From contig NZ_CP046566.1 in NCBI RefSeq assembly GCF_009740285.1, forward strand, positions 62,001 through 126,000: a stretch of 64,000 nucleotides of DNA. The letters run 5' to 3'. This document shows, piece after piece, positions 10,435 to 18,925 of the stretch. Each line of letters begins with the position of its first letter. The first letter of the stretch is position 1. The notes beneath the pieces are model-generated. The model was not told where the DNA came from, made no database searches, and saw only the letters and a program-made list of their open reading frames with translations. The position numbers and the translations under genes are program-made. Source of the stretch: Phnomibacter ginsenosidimutans (GTDB lineage Bacteria; Bacteroidota; Bacteroidia; Chitinophagales; Chitinophagaceae).

Positions 10435-11187
10435 ATGAACCAGCAGCCGATGACTATTGTGATTGCCGATGACGATCCGGTGTTTAGAGAGCACCTGCGT
10501 TTGCTATTAACGCCACTGAAAGATGTACAGATAGCCGCCGTGTTTGAAGATGCATTTGCCTGCCTGCAATATTTGCAGCAGCAAATGGTAGATGTGGCGT
10601 TGCTGGATGTAGAAATGCCCGGCCTGAGTGGCATAGAGCTGGCCAAAAGCCTTACTGTAAAACCCTTGTGTATTTTCATCACTTCGCATCCCGGCTATGC
10701 CGTGGACGGGTTTGATATTGATGCGGTAGACTATGTGGTAAAGCCCATTCAGAAAGAACGTTTGTACAAGGCCATTCAAAAAGCGCAGCAACTGTTGCAG
10801 CTCAAATCTGCAGCAGCTATGCCGGTTACTGCAGCACCACTGCAAGACGATGCTTTCATTTTTGTAAAAGAAAAAAATGACTACATCAAAATTGAGCTGG
10901 CGCAAATTGTGTATGTAGAAGCACTGAGCGACTTCGTACACATTCATTTGCAAAACGGGCAAAAGCATTTGGTGCTGGTGAATTTGAAAAACCTCGAACC
11001 ACAACTGAGAGCTGATTATTTTTTGCGCATCTCCCGTACGCACCTTATCAATATTAAAAAAGTAACAGCCCTGCGCAATCATCAGGTAGAACTGGAGGGC
11101 ATGAGTTTGTCCATCGGTAAGTCGTATCTCGATGCGGTGGAAGCCAGCTTGCTGAAGGACAGAACGATTAGGCGGTTTGCTGATTAA
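10435..11187 (+). CDS. LytTR-type response regulator
   Basis: A 250-residue protein from the ATG at 10435 (a TTG at 10426 is in frame but less likely). The N-terminal receiver domain has the acidic cluster IADDDP, phospho-acceptor Asp58 in LLDVEMPG, and the conserved Lys in VVKPIQKERL. The C-terminal half is a LytTR DNA-binding domain (FVKEKNDYIKIEL... near 140, RISRTHLINIKKV near 205). It is followed after nine bases by the histidine kinase gene, so the two form an operon and a two-component system. Targets cannot be inferred from the sequence. Confidence 0.93.
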   Translation: MNQQPMTIVIADDDPVFREHLRLLLTPLKDVQIAAVFEDAFACLQYLQQQMVDVALLDVEMPGLSGIELAKSLTVKPLCIFITSHPGYAVDGFDIDAVDYVVKPIQKERLYKAIQKAQQLLQLKSAAAMPVTAAPLQDDAFIFVKEKNDYIKIELAQIVYVEALSDFVHIHLQNGQKHLVLVNLKNLEPQLRADYFLRISRTHLINIKKVTALRNHQVELEGMSLSIGKSYLDAVEASLLKDRTIRRFAD

Positions 11188-11196
11188 CTTCACCAC

Positions 11197-13092
11197 ATGA
11201 AATCTTGCATCATCAGCATTTACCTGCTGTGCCTGTTCGCTATCTCTTTTTCAGCAAAGGCGCAGCAAACAACCTCAACACTTGATAGCCTTGTACTGCT
11301 GTTAGAAAAGCACCCCGATGCCGATAGCATTCGCCAACAAGCCCTGCAAGATTTGGGTGCTTTGTATCAGGATGTAGACAATAAGCGGTCGGCGCAATAC
11401 TACCTGCAGGCAGCCGAACTGGCGCAACACTTAGGCCTGGCGCTACCCGAATGGCGTGCCTGGTACAATTTGGGCTACAGTCATTTTTCGGCAGGCAATT
11501 ACAAAGACGCCATTGAGTACTACCTCAAAGCCATTCGCATAGCCGAAAAAGAACAATACAAAAGCCGGCTGGCCAATTCGTACATGTCGCTGGGCAATGT
11601 GTTTATGGAAATGGGCGACTTCAAAAAGGCCAAATCCTACCACGACCAGTCTGCAGCAGTGTACATCCGCAACAATGATACGCTGGGTCTTGCCAGCTAT
11701 TACAATGAAATTGGTCTTGGCTTCAGCCGGCAAAAACAACTCGATTCGGCAGCCGCGTATTTCAACAAAGGGCTGGTACTGGCCCGGCAAATAAACGATG
11801 GCCTCATGCAGGCCGACCTGCTGAGTAACCTTGGCCTCAATTACAAAAAACAACAACGATACCCCGAAGCGCTGGCCCTGCTGAAAGAAGCCTGGTGGCT
11901 GGGCCCGCAGCACTACAACACGCCGGATTACAAAGCCGCCCTGCTCAACAATTTGGGTGCCGGCTATATGGTCAACCGCATGTACGATTCGGCCAAAGCC
12001 GCCTACTTTGCCAGCATAGCTTACAGCAAGGAGTCGGGTAGTAAGGCTTCGGAAATGGAGAACTACCGCAACCTCGGCGAACTCTTTAGCATGATGAACC
12101 AGCCCGATAGCCAGCTGGCCTACATGCAACAATATTATGCCCTTAAAGACAGCCTGCTCAATGCCGACATCAAAACGGCCATTACCCAAAAAGAAGCCGA
12201 CTACCGCATTGATAAAAAGCAGGCAGAAGTAGATGCAGAAAAGCGCAACCGCAACTGGCTGCTGGCCTTGGTTGGCCTGAGCCTGCTGGCAGGGGCTGCC
12301 GTGTATGTGGCGTGGCGGCAAACAAACCGTAGCAACAAGCAACTGCTCGAACTCAACGAACACATTTCGGCACAAAAAAACCAACTCGAAAAACTGAATG
12401 CCCTCAAAGACCGGTTGATGAGCATCATCAGCCACGACCTGCGCAATCCGCTGGCCACCATTCAAACCTTTTTCGACATGAGCACCAGCGGCGACCTGAG
12501 TGCTGAGCAACTAAAACCTTTGCAACAGCACACCAGCAATGTGGTACAAAACACCAGCCACATGCTCGACAACCTGCTGCTGTGGGCCAACCTGCAGGTG
12601 CGGCAGGAGCAGCCGGTGCTCAAGCCCATTGCCATCAACCACCTGCCGGCCGAAGTAGCCGCTCAGGTGCAGCCCCAGGCCGATAAAAAAGACATTCAGA
12701 TTGAAGTACACGTGCCTGCCCAAACCATACAGGTATTGGCACAGGAAGAAATGCTGCGCATTGTGCTGCGCAACCTACTCACCAATGCAGTCAAATTTTC
12801 CCGCCCCAATTCTGCCATACAGCTGCTGCTGAAAGAAGAAAATGGAGCCGCAGTGCTGTCGGTAAAAGACAATGGTGTAGGCATGACGCCCGACCAATTG
12901 AATGCCCTGATTCAGCAAACCAACAATAGTACCACGGCTGGTACCGGCAACGAAAAAGGAAGCGGCCTCGGCGTATTTCTGGTGCACGAACTGCTGAAGC
13001 CCATGCAGGGCCGCCTCGAAATAGAAAGTGCTCAACATGAAGGGTCTGTTTTCAGTGTTCGCATTCCGCTGTTGCAAACCGCCAAAGCATAG
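11197..13092 (+). CDS. TPR-containing sensor histidine kinase
   Basis: A 631-residue protein with signal peptide (MKSCIISIYLLCLFAISFSA), a periplasmic block of tetratricopeptide repeats (about residues 35-330, for example NLGYSHFSAGNYKDAIEYYLKA and its relatives), one membrane helix (about 350-370, NWLLALVGLSLLAGAAVYVAW), a short coiled coil, a HisKA domain with His413 in ISHDLRNP, and an HATPase domain (NLLTNAVKFS, VKDNGVGM, GSGLGVFLVHELL). The architecture is typical of Bacteroidota kinases that pair with a LytTR regulator. It lies nine bases behind its likely partner at 10435-11187. Confidence 0.95.
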   Translation: MKSCIISIYLLCLFAISFSAKAQQTTSTLDSLVLLLEKHPDADSIRQQALQDLGALYQDVDNKRSAQYYLQAAELAQHLGLALPEWRAWYNLGYSHFSAGNYKDAIEYYLKAIRIAEKEQYKSRLANSYMSLGNVFMEMGDFKKAKSYHDQSAAVYIRNNDTLGLASYYNEIGLGFSRQKQLDSAAAYFNKGLVLARQINDGLMQADLLSNLGLNYKKQQRYPEALALLKEAWWLGPQHYNTPDYKAALLNNLGAGYMVNRMYDSAKAAYFASIAYSKESGSKASEMENYRNLGELFSMMNQPDSQLAYMQQYYALKDSLLNADIKTAITQKEADYRIDKKQAEVDAEKRNRNWLLALVGLSLLAGAAVYVAWRQTNRSNKQLLELNEHISAQKNQLEKLNALKDRLMSIISHDLRNPLATIQTFFDMSTSGDLSAEQLKPLQQHTSNVVQNTSHMLDNLLLWANLQVRQEQPVLKPIAINHLPAEVAAQVQPQADKKDIQIEVHVPAQTIQVLAQEEMLRIVLRNLLTNAVKFSRPNSAIQLLLKEENGAAVLSVKDNGVGMTPDQLNALIQQTNNSTTAGTGNEKGSGLGVFLVHELLKPMQGRLEIESAQHEGSVFSVRIPLLQTAKA

Positions 13093-13260
13093 CCTGCTTC
13101 AGCAAGCCCGTTTTGTAGAAGCCCGGCCGCTAAAAACACGGCAGTCTGAACATTAACAGGCACCTCCGCCCGAAAACAACTACCTTCAACGCATTCTGAA
13201 GAACCATCATCGGATAAAGAAACCGGTAGTAAATTCTTACAAAACACAGAATGACCGTAC

Positions 13261-13710
13261 ATGAGCAGATCACAAGATTCCTGGAACAAAAGAGAAAGAG
13301 AGAAAAAGAAGCAGAAAGAAAAGCAAGACAAAGCGGAAAAGAAAGCTGAACGCAAACAGCAGGGTACCCGTGGTATTGATGAAATGATGGCCTACATTGA
13401 TGAAAATGGCAACATCGTAGACACACCACCCGATCCTACCCGCAAAGTAGAAGTGAAACTGGAAGACATCGTAATTGGTGTGCCCAAAAAGTCGGAGCTG
13501 GATGAGGCAGAAGCTGTTCGTACTGGTATCGTTTCTTTCTTTAATGAAGCCAAGGGTTTTGGATTTATCCGCGATTTACAGTCTGGCGAAAGCATTTTCG
13601 TACACATCAATGCCTGCCAGGATCGCATTGGCGAAGGCAATAAAGTACAATTTGATGTAGAAAAAGGTCCCCGTGGTTTGCAGGCCGCACAGGTAAAACT
13701 GGCACCCTAA
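13261..13710 (+). CDS. cold-shock-domain protein with charged N-terminal extension
   Basis: A 149-residue protein. The first 40 residues are strongly charged (alternating Lys/Glu, coiled-coil-like), as seen in Bacteroidota CSD proteins. The C-terminal 65 residues form a cold-shock domain: GIVSFFNEAKGFGFI carries RNP1-like KGFGFI, and ESIFVHINA the RNP2-like FVH. Such proteins bind single-stranded RNA or DNA and act as RNA chaperones. The start ATG at 13261 is the only one upstream of the charged region. Monocistronic, followed by typA 223 bases later. Confidence 0.9.
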   Translation: MSRSQDSWNKREREKKKQKEKQDKAEKKAERKQQGTRGIDEMMAYIDENGNIVDTPPDPTRKVEVKLEDIVIGVPKKSELDEAEAVRTGIVSFFNEAKGFGFIRDLQSGESIFVHINACQDRIGEGNKVQFDVEKGPRGLQAAQVKLAP

Positions 13711-13932
13711 ACCATTCATTCATACATCTTTGGCAGCAGCCGGAAGCAATAAGCTCCGGCTGTTTGCTTGATACCAACGGGCAAGGCAACACAATCTTCA
13801 CAAGCCATTTCGGCCAAATGGCTGTACCTTCGCCGCCATTTTACACCGGGCCCTTCATCGAAGGACAAATCCGGGTCATTTTTTGAACCATAACCAAGCA
13901 TCCCTGTCAGGGGGACGAGAAAGGTTACTTTT

Positions 13933-15741
13933 ATGCAAATCCGCAACATCGCCATTATTGCCCACGTAGACCACGGCAAAACAACACTGGTAGACAACAT
14001 CATCCGCAGCTCCAAGGTTTTCCGCGACAATCAGGAAGCCGGTGAACTCATCATGGACAGCAACGATCTTGAAAAAGAACGGGGCATTACCATTTTTTCG
14101 AAAAACATGAGTGTAGTGTACAAAGACGTGAAAATCAACGTGATTGACACGCCTGGTCACGCCGACTTTGGTGGCGAAGTAGAGCGGGTACTCAAAATGG
14201 CCGACGGTGTTATCCTGCTGGTGGATGCCTTTGAAGGCCCCATGCCACAAACACGTTTTGTACTGCAAAAGGCCCTGCAGCTCAACCTGCACCCCATTGT
14301 AGTTATCAATAAAGTAGACAAGCCCAACTGCCGCCCCGACGAAGTACATGATGCGGTGTTTGAACTCTTCTTCAACCTCGACGCTACCGAAGAGCAGCTC
14401 AACTTCCCCACCTATTATGGTAGTGGTAAAAACGGCTGGTTCAACGATAGCCTCACTCCAACGGACAACATATTGCCGCTGATGGATGGCATTCTGAAGC
14501 ACGTGCCCGAACCAAAAATTCAGGAAGGCACTTTGCAAATGCAGATTACCAGCCTCGATTACAGCAGCTTCCTCGGTCGTATTGCCATTGGTAAAGTAGC
14601 CCGTGGAATCATTAAAGAAAACCAACCCTTCAGCCTGGTGCAGGCCGATGGCAGCATTAAAAAGCAACGCATTCGTGAGCTGTATGTATTTGAAGGCATG
14701 GGCAAGCGGAAAGTGACCGAAGTATATCCCGGCGACCTTTGCGCTGTGGTAGGTGTAGAAGGTTTCAACATTGGCGATACCATTGCCGATTTTGAAAACC
14801 CCGAAGCCCTGCCCATCATTAGCGTGGATGAGCCTACCATGAGCATGCTGTTCAGCATCAACAACTCACCCTTCTTTGGTAAAGACGGCAAGTTTGTAAC
14901 CAGCCGCCACTTGCGTGACCGCCTGATGAAGGAAACCGAAAAGAACCTGGCCCTGCGGGTAAAAGATACCGATAGTGCCGACTCTTTCCTGGTATACGGT
15001 CGTGGTATTCTGCATCTGGGTGTACTCATCGAAACCATGCGCCGCGAAGGCTACGAACTCACCGTAGGCCAGCCGCAGGTATTGGTAAAAGAAATTGATG
15101 GCCACAAAAATGAACCTTACGAATCGCTGGTAGTGGATGTGCCCGAAGAGTTTGCTTCTAAAGTAATTGACCTGGTTACCCGTCGCAAAGGCGAACTGCA
15201 TGTGATGGAAACCAAGGGCGAAATGCAGCACCTCGAATTTGAAATTCCCAGCCGCGGTTTGATTGGCCTGCGTACCAACATGCTGACCGCTACTGCCGGC
15301 GAAGCTGTAATGGCGCACCGCTTTCTCGATTACAAGCCTTGGAAAGGACCCATCCCCGGTCGAAACAACGGTGTGATGCTGGCCAAAGAAGCTGGTTCTA
15401 CTACTGCCTACTCTCTGGATAAACTGCAGGATCGTGGTTTCTTCTTTGTAGACCCGGGTGAAGATGTATACGCCGGTATGATTATTGGCGAAAACAACAA
15501 GCCTGGCGATTTGATTGTAAACCCCAATGAAGGCAAGAAACTCACCAACCACCGTGCCAGCGGTAGCGATGCGGCTACCAGCATTGCCCCCAAAACGCTG
15601 CTCACTTTGGAAGAGTGTATGGAATACATTCAGCAAGATGAGTGCATTGAAGTAACACCCAACTTCATAAGGATGCGCAAAGTGATTTTGGATGAACACG
15701 AACGCAACCGCATTGCTAAGTCGATGAAGAGTGAAGCGTAA
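13933..15741 (+). CDS. typA: ribosome-associated GTPase TypA/BipA
   Basis: A 602-residue translational GTPase. G1 (AHVDHGKTTL) lies at residues 9-18, the switch I region with GITIFSKN near 50-60, G3 DTPGHADFGG near 73, and G4 NKVDKP near 128. EF-G-like domains II, III and V follow, and the TypA-specific C-terminal domain is complete and ends in KSEA. Length equals the family norm. TypA supports 50S assembly and growth under stress. The ATG at 13933 leads directly into the family's N-terminal MQIRNIAIIAHVDHG. The gene is intact, in contrast with many neighbours, and its last 53 codons are duplicated at 27772-27932. Confidence 0.97.
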   Translation: MQIRNIAIIAHVDHGKTTLVDNIIRSSKVFRDNQEAGELIMDSNDLEKERGITIFSKNMSVVYKDVKINVIDTPGHADFGGEVERVLKMADGVILLVDAFEGPMPQTRFVLQKALQLNLHPIVVINKVDKPNCRPDEVHDAVFELFFNLDATEEQLNFPTYYGSGKNGWFNDSLTPTDNILPLMDGILKHVPEPKIQEGTLQMQITSLDYSSFLGRIAIGKVARGIIKENQPFSLVQADGSIKKQRIRELYVFEGMGKRKVTEVYPGDLCAVVGVEGFNIGDTIADFENPEALPIISVDEPTMSMLFSINNSPFFGKDGKFVTSRHLRDRLMKETEKNLALRVKDTDSADSFLVYGRGILHLGVLIETMRREGYELTVGQPQVLVKEIDGHKNEPYESLVVDVPEEFASKVIDLVTRRKGELHVMETKGEMQHLEFEIPSRGLIGLRTNMLTATAGEAVMAHRFLDYKPWKGPIPGRNNGVMLAKEAGSTTAYSLDKLQDRGFFFVDPGEDVYAGMIIGENNKPGDLIVNPNEGKKLTNHRASGSDAATSIAPKTLLTLEECMEYIQQDECIEVTPNFIRMRKVILDEHERNRIAKSMKSEA

Positions 15742-15817
15742 GCTGTTGCGTAAATAAGTGAATCAGTTAACTGGTTAATAAGTGAATCCCGGTAGTGCAA
15801 ACTGCCGGGATTTTTTT
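15581..15817 (+). repeat. typA 3' end, source of the segment duplicated at 27772-27983
   Basis: From GCATTGCCCCC in typA to the T-run of its terminator, this segment is nearly identical to 27772-27983. The source holds two copies of AATAAGTGAATC separated by 12 bases containing the palindrome AGTTAACT; the copy at 27.9 kb has only one, so it has lost 24 bases between the direct repeats. Confidence 0.95.
15785..15817 (+). terminator. rho-independent terminator of typA
   Basis: AATCCCGG-T-AGT pairs with ACT-G-CCGGGATT across GCAA, followed by seven T. Confidence 0.9.
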
Positions 15818-15915
15818 ATTGGCATATACCGTTACCTGCAACAGCCAACCCTCTCTTCAGCTGGTTGTAGTCACCTGCCTATATTTGTTTCAGGCTTTTG
15901 ACAGCCCGCAATTGC

Positions 15916-16938
15916 ATGGTACACCTTCAAATTGAAATACCCACCTGGACAGAGTTTGAAAACCAGCTTTTATACAGTGCCCTGCACTTAGCTGAATCCG
16001 GCACCATCAAATTCACCTACCGATTCAACACCAGCCTCAGGCCAGCCACCTCTTTGTTGCACATCAACGGCAAAACCTGTTTTATGGATTGAGCCGACCA
16101 GGTTCAATTCATGGAGGACCCCAACCGTTACCATTGCTATTTCAAACGATCGCTGTTGCCGGAAGATTTCAGGGGAAATGTGCACCCCTTGAATCTCATG
16201 GTCAATTTTTCTTACAAGCCTTTTAAGATGCTGGCCAAAATTGGGCCGGAAGGCAGCCTGCACCTCATCAGGAAAAAACAAGTGTCGGAAATAGTGCGGA
16301 TACTGGATGTGACAGCCAAAAAAACCAACCTGTCGCACCACGCTATGGACATTCGCCACTTCCCTACCAGTGTGGCGGACAACGGTGGCAAAATTTTATA
16401 CCTCTCCCGCCTGTGGGACCCTGCCCGCCACACCAATCCGGAAGAGAAGGAAAGAAGAAGGATTCAATCAGAAACCCGTATTGCCATATGCCGCACCATT
16501 CGCCGTCATTTTCCAGGCAGCATAGTAGGCCTCGCCAACGAACCCTACACCCAGGCAATGGCGCCCGACCTGGTACTGGACAATTCTTTCACTTCGAAGC
16601 TGGCATTTATGAAGGCCTTGCGCAGTACCGACATTTGTTTGGCCGACGATGGCCTGGGTGATACACCGGGTTGGAAAATTGGGGAATACCTGATGCATGG
16701 CAAAGCCATCATTACCACACCCATCCGCACGGTAGTGCAGGATTTCAAACAAGGAAGGAATTACCTGGAACTGGAGAAAAACAGGGTGGAAAATGACCTG
16801 CTCGACCTGATCAACCAACTGCTGATCAACAAACGCTATACAGCAATGGGCAACGAAAACCTGGCCTGGAGCCAACGCTATTTATACCCCGACAATTACC
16901 TCAAAAACCTCTTGCACCTTGCCGGTGAAATGCCATAG
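15916..16938 (+). pseudogene. glycosyltransferase-like gene with an in-frame TGA
   Basis: The frame is open from ATG 15916 to TGA 16090-16092 and continues in the same frame to 16938. Removing the stop gives one protein of about 340 residues; the sequence on both sides (NGKTCFMD-stop-ADQVQFMEDP) reads as continuous, and TGA is one base from TGG (Trp). The C-terminal half has PGWKIGEYLMHGKAIITTP, a typical nucleotide-sugar-binding motif of GT-B glycosyltransferases, followed by a C-terminal helical region. An upstream TATATTTG box at 15880 could be its -7 element. If the stop is real the protein is lost or only a 275-residue C-terminal part starting at 16111 is made. Acceptor unknown. Confidence 0.7.
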
Positions 16939-17024
16939 ACTTATGATACCCAAAAGCAGCCGGTTTCACAATTTGTAGTTTGTATATATTTGGCCTTCGG
17001 GAACATTACCAAACCATTTGTTAC

Positions 17025-17606
17025 ATGCCCATACCGGAGGATGACAATGACAAAAGCCTTCTGCTGAAGGTTGCAGCTGATGATACTGCAGCCTTTGACC
17101 AGCTCTATAAGGCACATTGGCAGCCGATGTACAAACTGGCTTTGTATTTTTTGAAAGATGAGGCCGTCGCCATGGACATCGTACAGGATGTATTTGTATG
17201 GATTTGGCAGCAGCGGCAACAAATTAAAGTACAAACCTCCGTTCAGGCCTACCTGAAAACCGCAGTCAAGTACAAATTGGCCAATTATATTCGGTCGGGA
17301 AAAGTACGGCAAGACCTGCTGGACAACTGGGTGATGGAAACCACCTATACCCACACCGGGCAGGATAGCGCCGAACTGCGGGAATTGAAAGCCATCATAC
17401 AACAAACTATTGAGGGCCTTCCAGAAAAATGCCGCGAAGTATTTACACTGAGCCGGAACCATGGTCTTACCAACCAGCAAATAGCTGAGAAGTTGGGCAT
17501 TTCTGTGAAAACAGTGGAAAACCAAATGACCATTGCCCTGCGCCGGCTGAGGGCACATACCAGGGAATACATGGTGCTGTTACTGGTAGCTATTCTCTCC
17601 CGATAA
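17025..17606 (+). CDS. ECF-type RNA polymerase sigma factor
   Basis: A 193-residue protein from ATG 17025 (MPIPEDDNDKSLL); an in-frame ATG at 16980 adds 15 unlikely residues. Sigma-70 region 2 (AAFDQLYKAHWQPMYKLAL, DIVQDVFVWIW) and region 4 (LPEKCREVFTLSRNHGLTNQQIAEKLGISVKTVENQM) are complete; the region between is short, as in ECF factors of the Bacteroidota polysaccharide-locus type. It opens a locus with a FecR anti-sigma factor, SusC with an STN domain and SusD, so it most likely answers to substrate passing through SusC and drives that operon. A TATATTTG box (16985-16992) upstream may be part of its promoter. Confidence 0.95.
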   Translation: MPIPEDDNDKSLLLKVAADDTAAFDQLYKAHWQPMYKLALYFLKDEAVAMDIVQDVFVWIWQQRQQIKVQTSVQAYLKTAVKYKLANYIRSGKVRQDLLDNWVMETTYTHTGQDSAELRELKAIIQQTIEGLPEKCREVFTLSRNHGLTNQQIAEKLGISVKTVENQMTIALRRLRAHTREYMVLLLVAILSR

Positions 17607-17659
17607 TTTTTTTTGAATGGCTTAGGGGTTAGGGGGCACTTGAGTGCCTTATATGCGTA

Positions 17660-18796
17660 ATGAGTGAAAACAGCACACCAAGCAGGCTGGAAGAAATAGC
17701 CGCCAGGATAGCGGATGGCAGCGCCTCCGATGAGCAGATGCAACGCTATCTCCACTGGATGGAGGCAGCAGAGACCAGTGCCAGCCAGACCGACATTCCC
17801 GATCCTTACGAAATTGAATTCCTGCTCCAACAACGTATTTGGCAGGCTGCCGGCATTACCCCGGTTCGCCAGGTTCGTCGACCGGTATTGCGCTGGCTGG
17901 CCGCAGCTGCCATTTTGCTGGTGATTGTAACTGGCACCTGGTGGTACCTGCAGCCCGGCAAGCCATCCGGAGACCAGTTGACCAATCAATCGCAACCAAA
18001 GCATGACCGCATGCCCGGTGGCAACAAAGCCATGCTGCGGCTGGCAGACGGCACCTTGGTGCCGCTCGACAGCAGTGCCAACCTAAGCTTTTTACAGCAA
18101 GCCGATGCACGGCTCGATGCCGGCGAGGGTCAGCTATCCTATTCCGGCCATGATGCCACTATTGAAAACCATGAACTGATAACTCCGGCGGGTGGTCAGT
18201 TCCAGCTTACCCTACCCGATGGGAGTAATGTATGGCTCAATGCCGCCTCTTCCATCAGCTTTCCCACAGCTTTTGGTGGCCAGGAACGCAGGGTGCGCAT
18301 AAGCGGAGAAGCTTACTTCGAAGTAGCCCATGATGCCGCCAAACCATTTAAAGTAGATATAGAAGGTAAAGCCACAGTCACCGTATTAGGCACACATTTC
18401 AACATCAATGCCTATGCCGACGATAATGCCATTCGCACCACTTTGCTGGAAGGGAAAGTGCAGGTGGAAACCGGAAGCAGCCAGCGACAACTGCTGCCCG
18501 GCGACCAGGGCATAGTACGCGGAGCCGAGCCTGTGCAAGTACGCCAGGTGAATACGGAAGGAGTAATGGCATGGATGAACCAGCAGTTCTATTTTGACAA
18601 TGCCGATATACACCTGCTCATGAAAGAATTGTCGCGGTGGTATGGTGTGCAGGTGGAATACAGGAACCAGAAAACCCTGAATCGTTTTAGCGGGTACCTG
18701 CCACGCCAGGCCAGGCTGAGTGAGATAATTAAGATATTAAAGCTCAGTGGTATACAACTTGAGCTGGATGAGAAAACACTTATCGTAAATGACTAA
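17660..18796 (+). CDS. FecR-family anti-sigma factor
   Basis: A 378-residue inner-membrane protein. Residues 1-75 are cytoplasmic and should bind the sigma factor, residues about 76-97 form the single membrane helix, and the periplasmic part holds the FecR domain (ITPAGGQFQLTLPDGSNVWLN, SGEAYFEVAHD, GTHFNINAY) and a C-terminal DUF4974 domain (MKELSRWYGVQVEY). It starts 53 bases after the sigma-factor gene and precedes SusC. The DUF4974 domain is expected to contact the STN domain of the SusC protein to relay substrate binding. Length is normal. Confidence 0.95.
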   Translation: MSENSTPSRLEEIAARIADGSASDEQMQRYLHWMEAAETSASQTDIPDPYEIEFLLQQRIWQAAGITPVRQVRRPVLRWLAAAAILLVIVTGTWWYLQPGKPSGDQLTNQSQPKHDRMPGGNKAMLRLADGTLVPLDSSANLSFLQQADARLDAGEGQLSYSGHDATIENHELITPAGGQFQLTLPDGSNVWLNAASSISFPTAFGGQERRVRISGEAYFEVAHDAAKPFKVDIEGKATVTVLGTHFNINAYADDNAIRTTLLEGKVQVETGSSQRQLLPGDQGIVRGAEPVQVRQVNTEGVMAWMNQQFYFDNADIHLLMKELSRWYGVQVEYRNQKTLNRFSGYLPRQARLSEIIKILKLSGIQLELDEKTLIVND

Positions 18797-18925
18797 AAAA
18801 GCCACATTGCCTATGCTGAAAAACAAATGCTGAAAAGCTATGAGGCCAAAAAAAACCGGAAATGCTGCAACACTTCCGGCGATAAAAATGGCCACCGCAA
18901 AGACTGTCTGATCCAACCTTTTTTG

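Noticed and set aside
16090-16092. TGA as selenocysteine or reassigned codon in the glycosyltransferase
   Set aside because: No downstream recoding structure is seen, the family position suits Trp, and other genes use TGA as stop (for example 32658).
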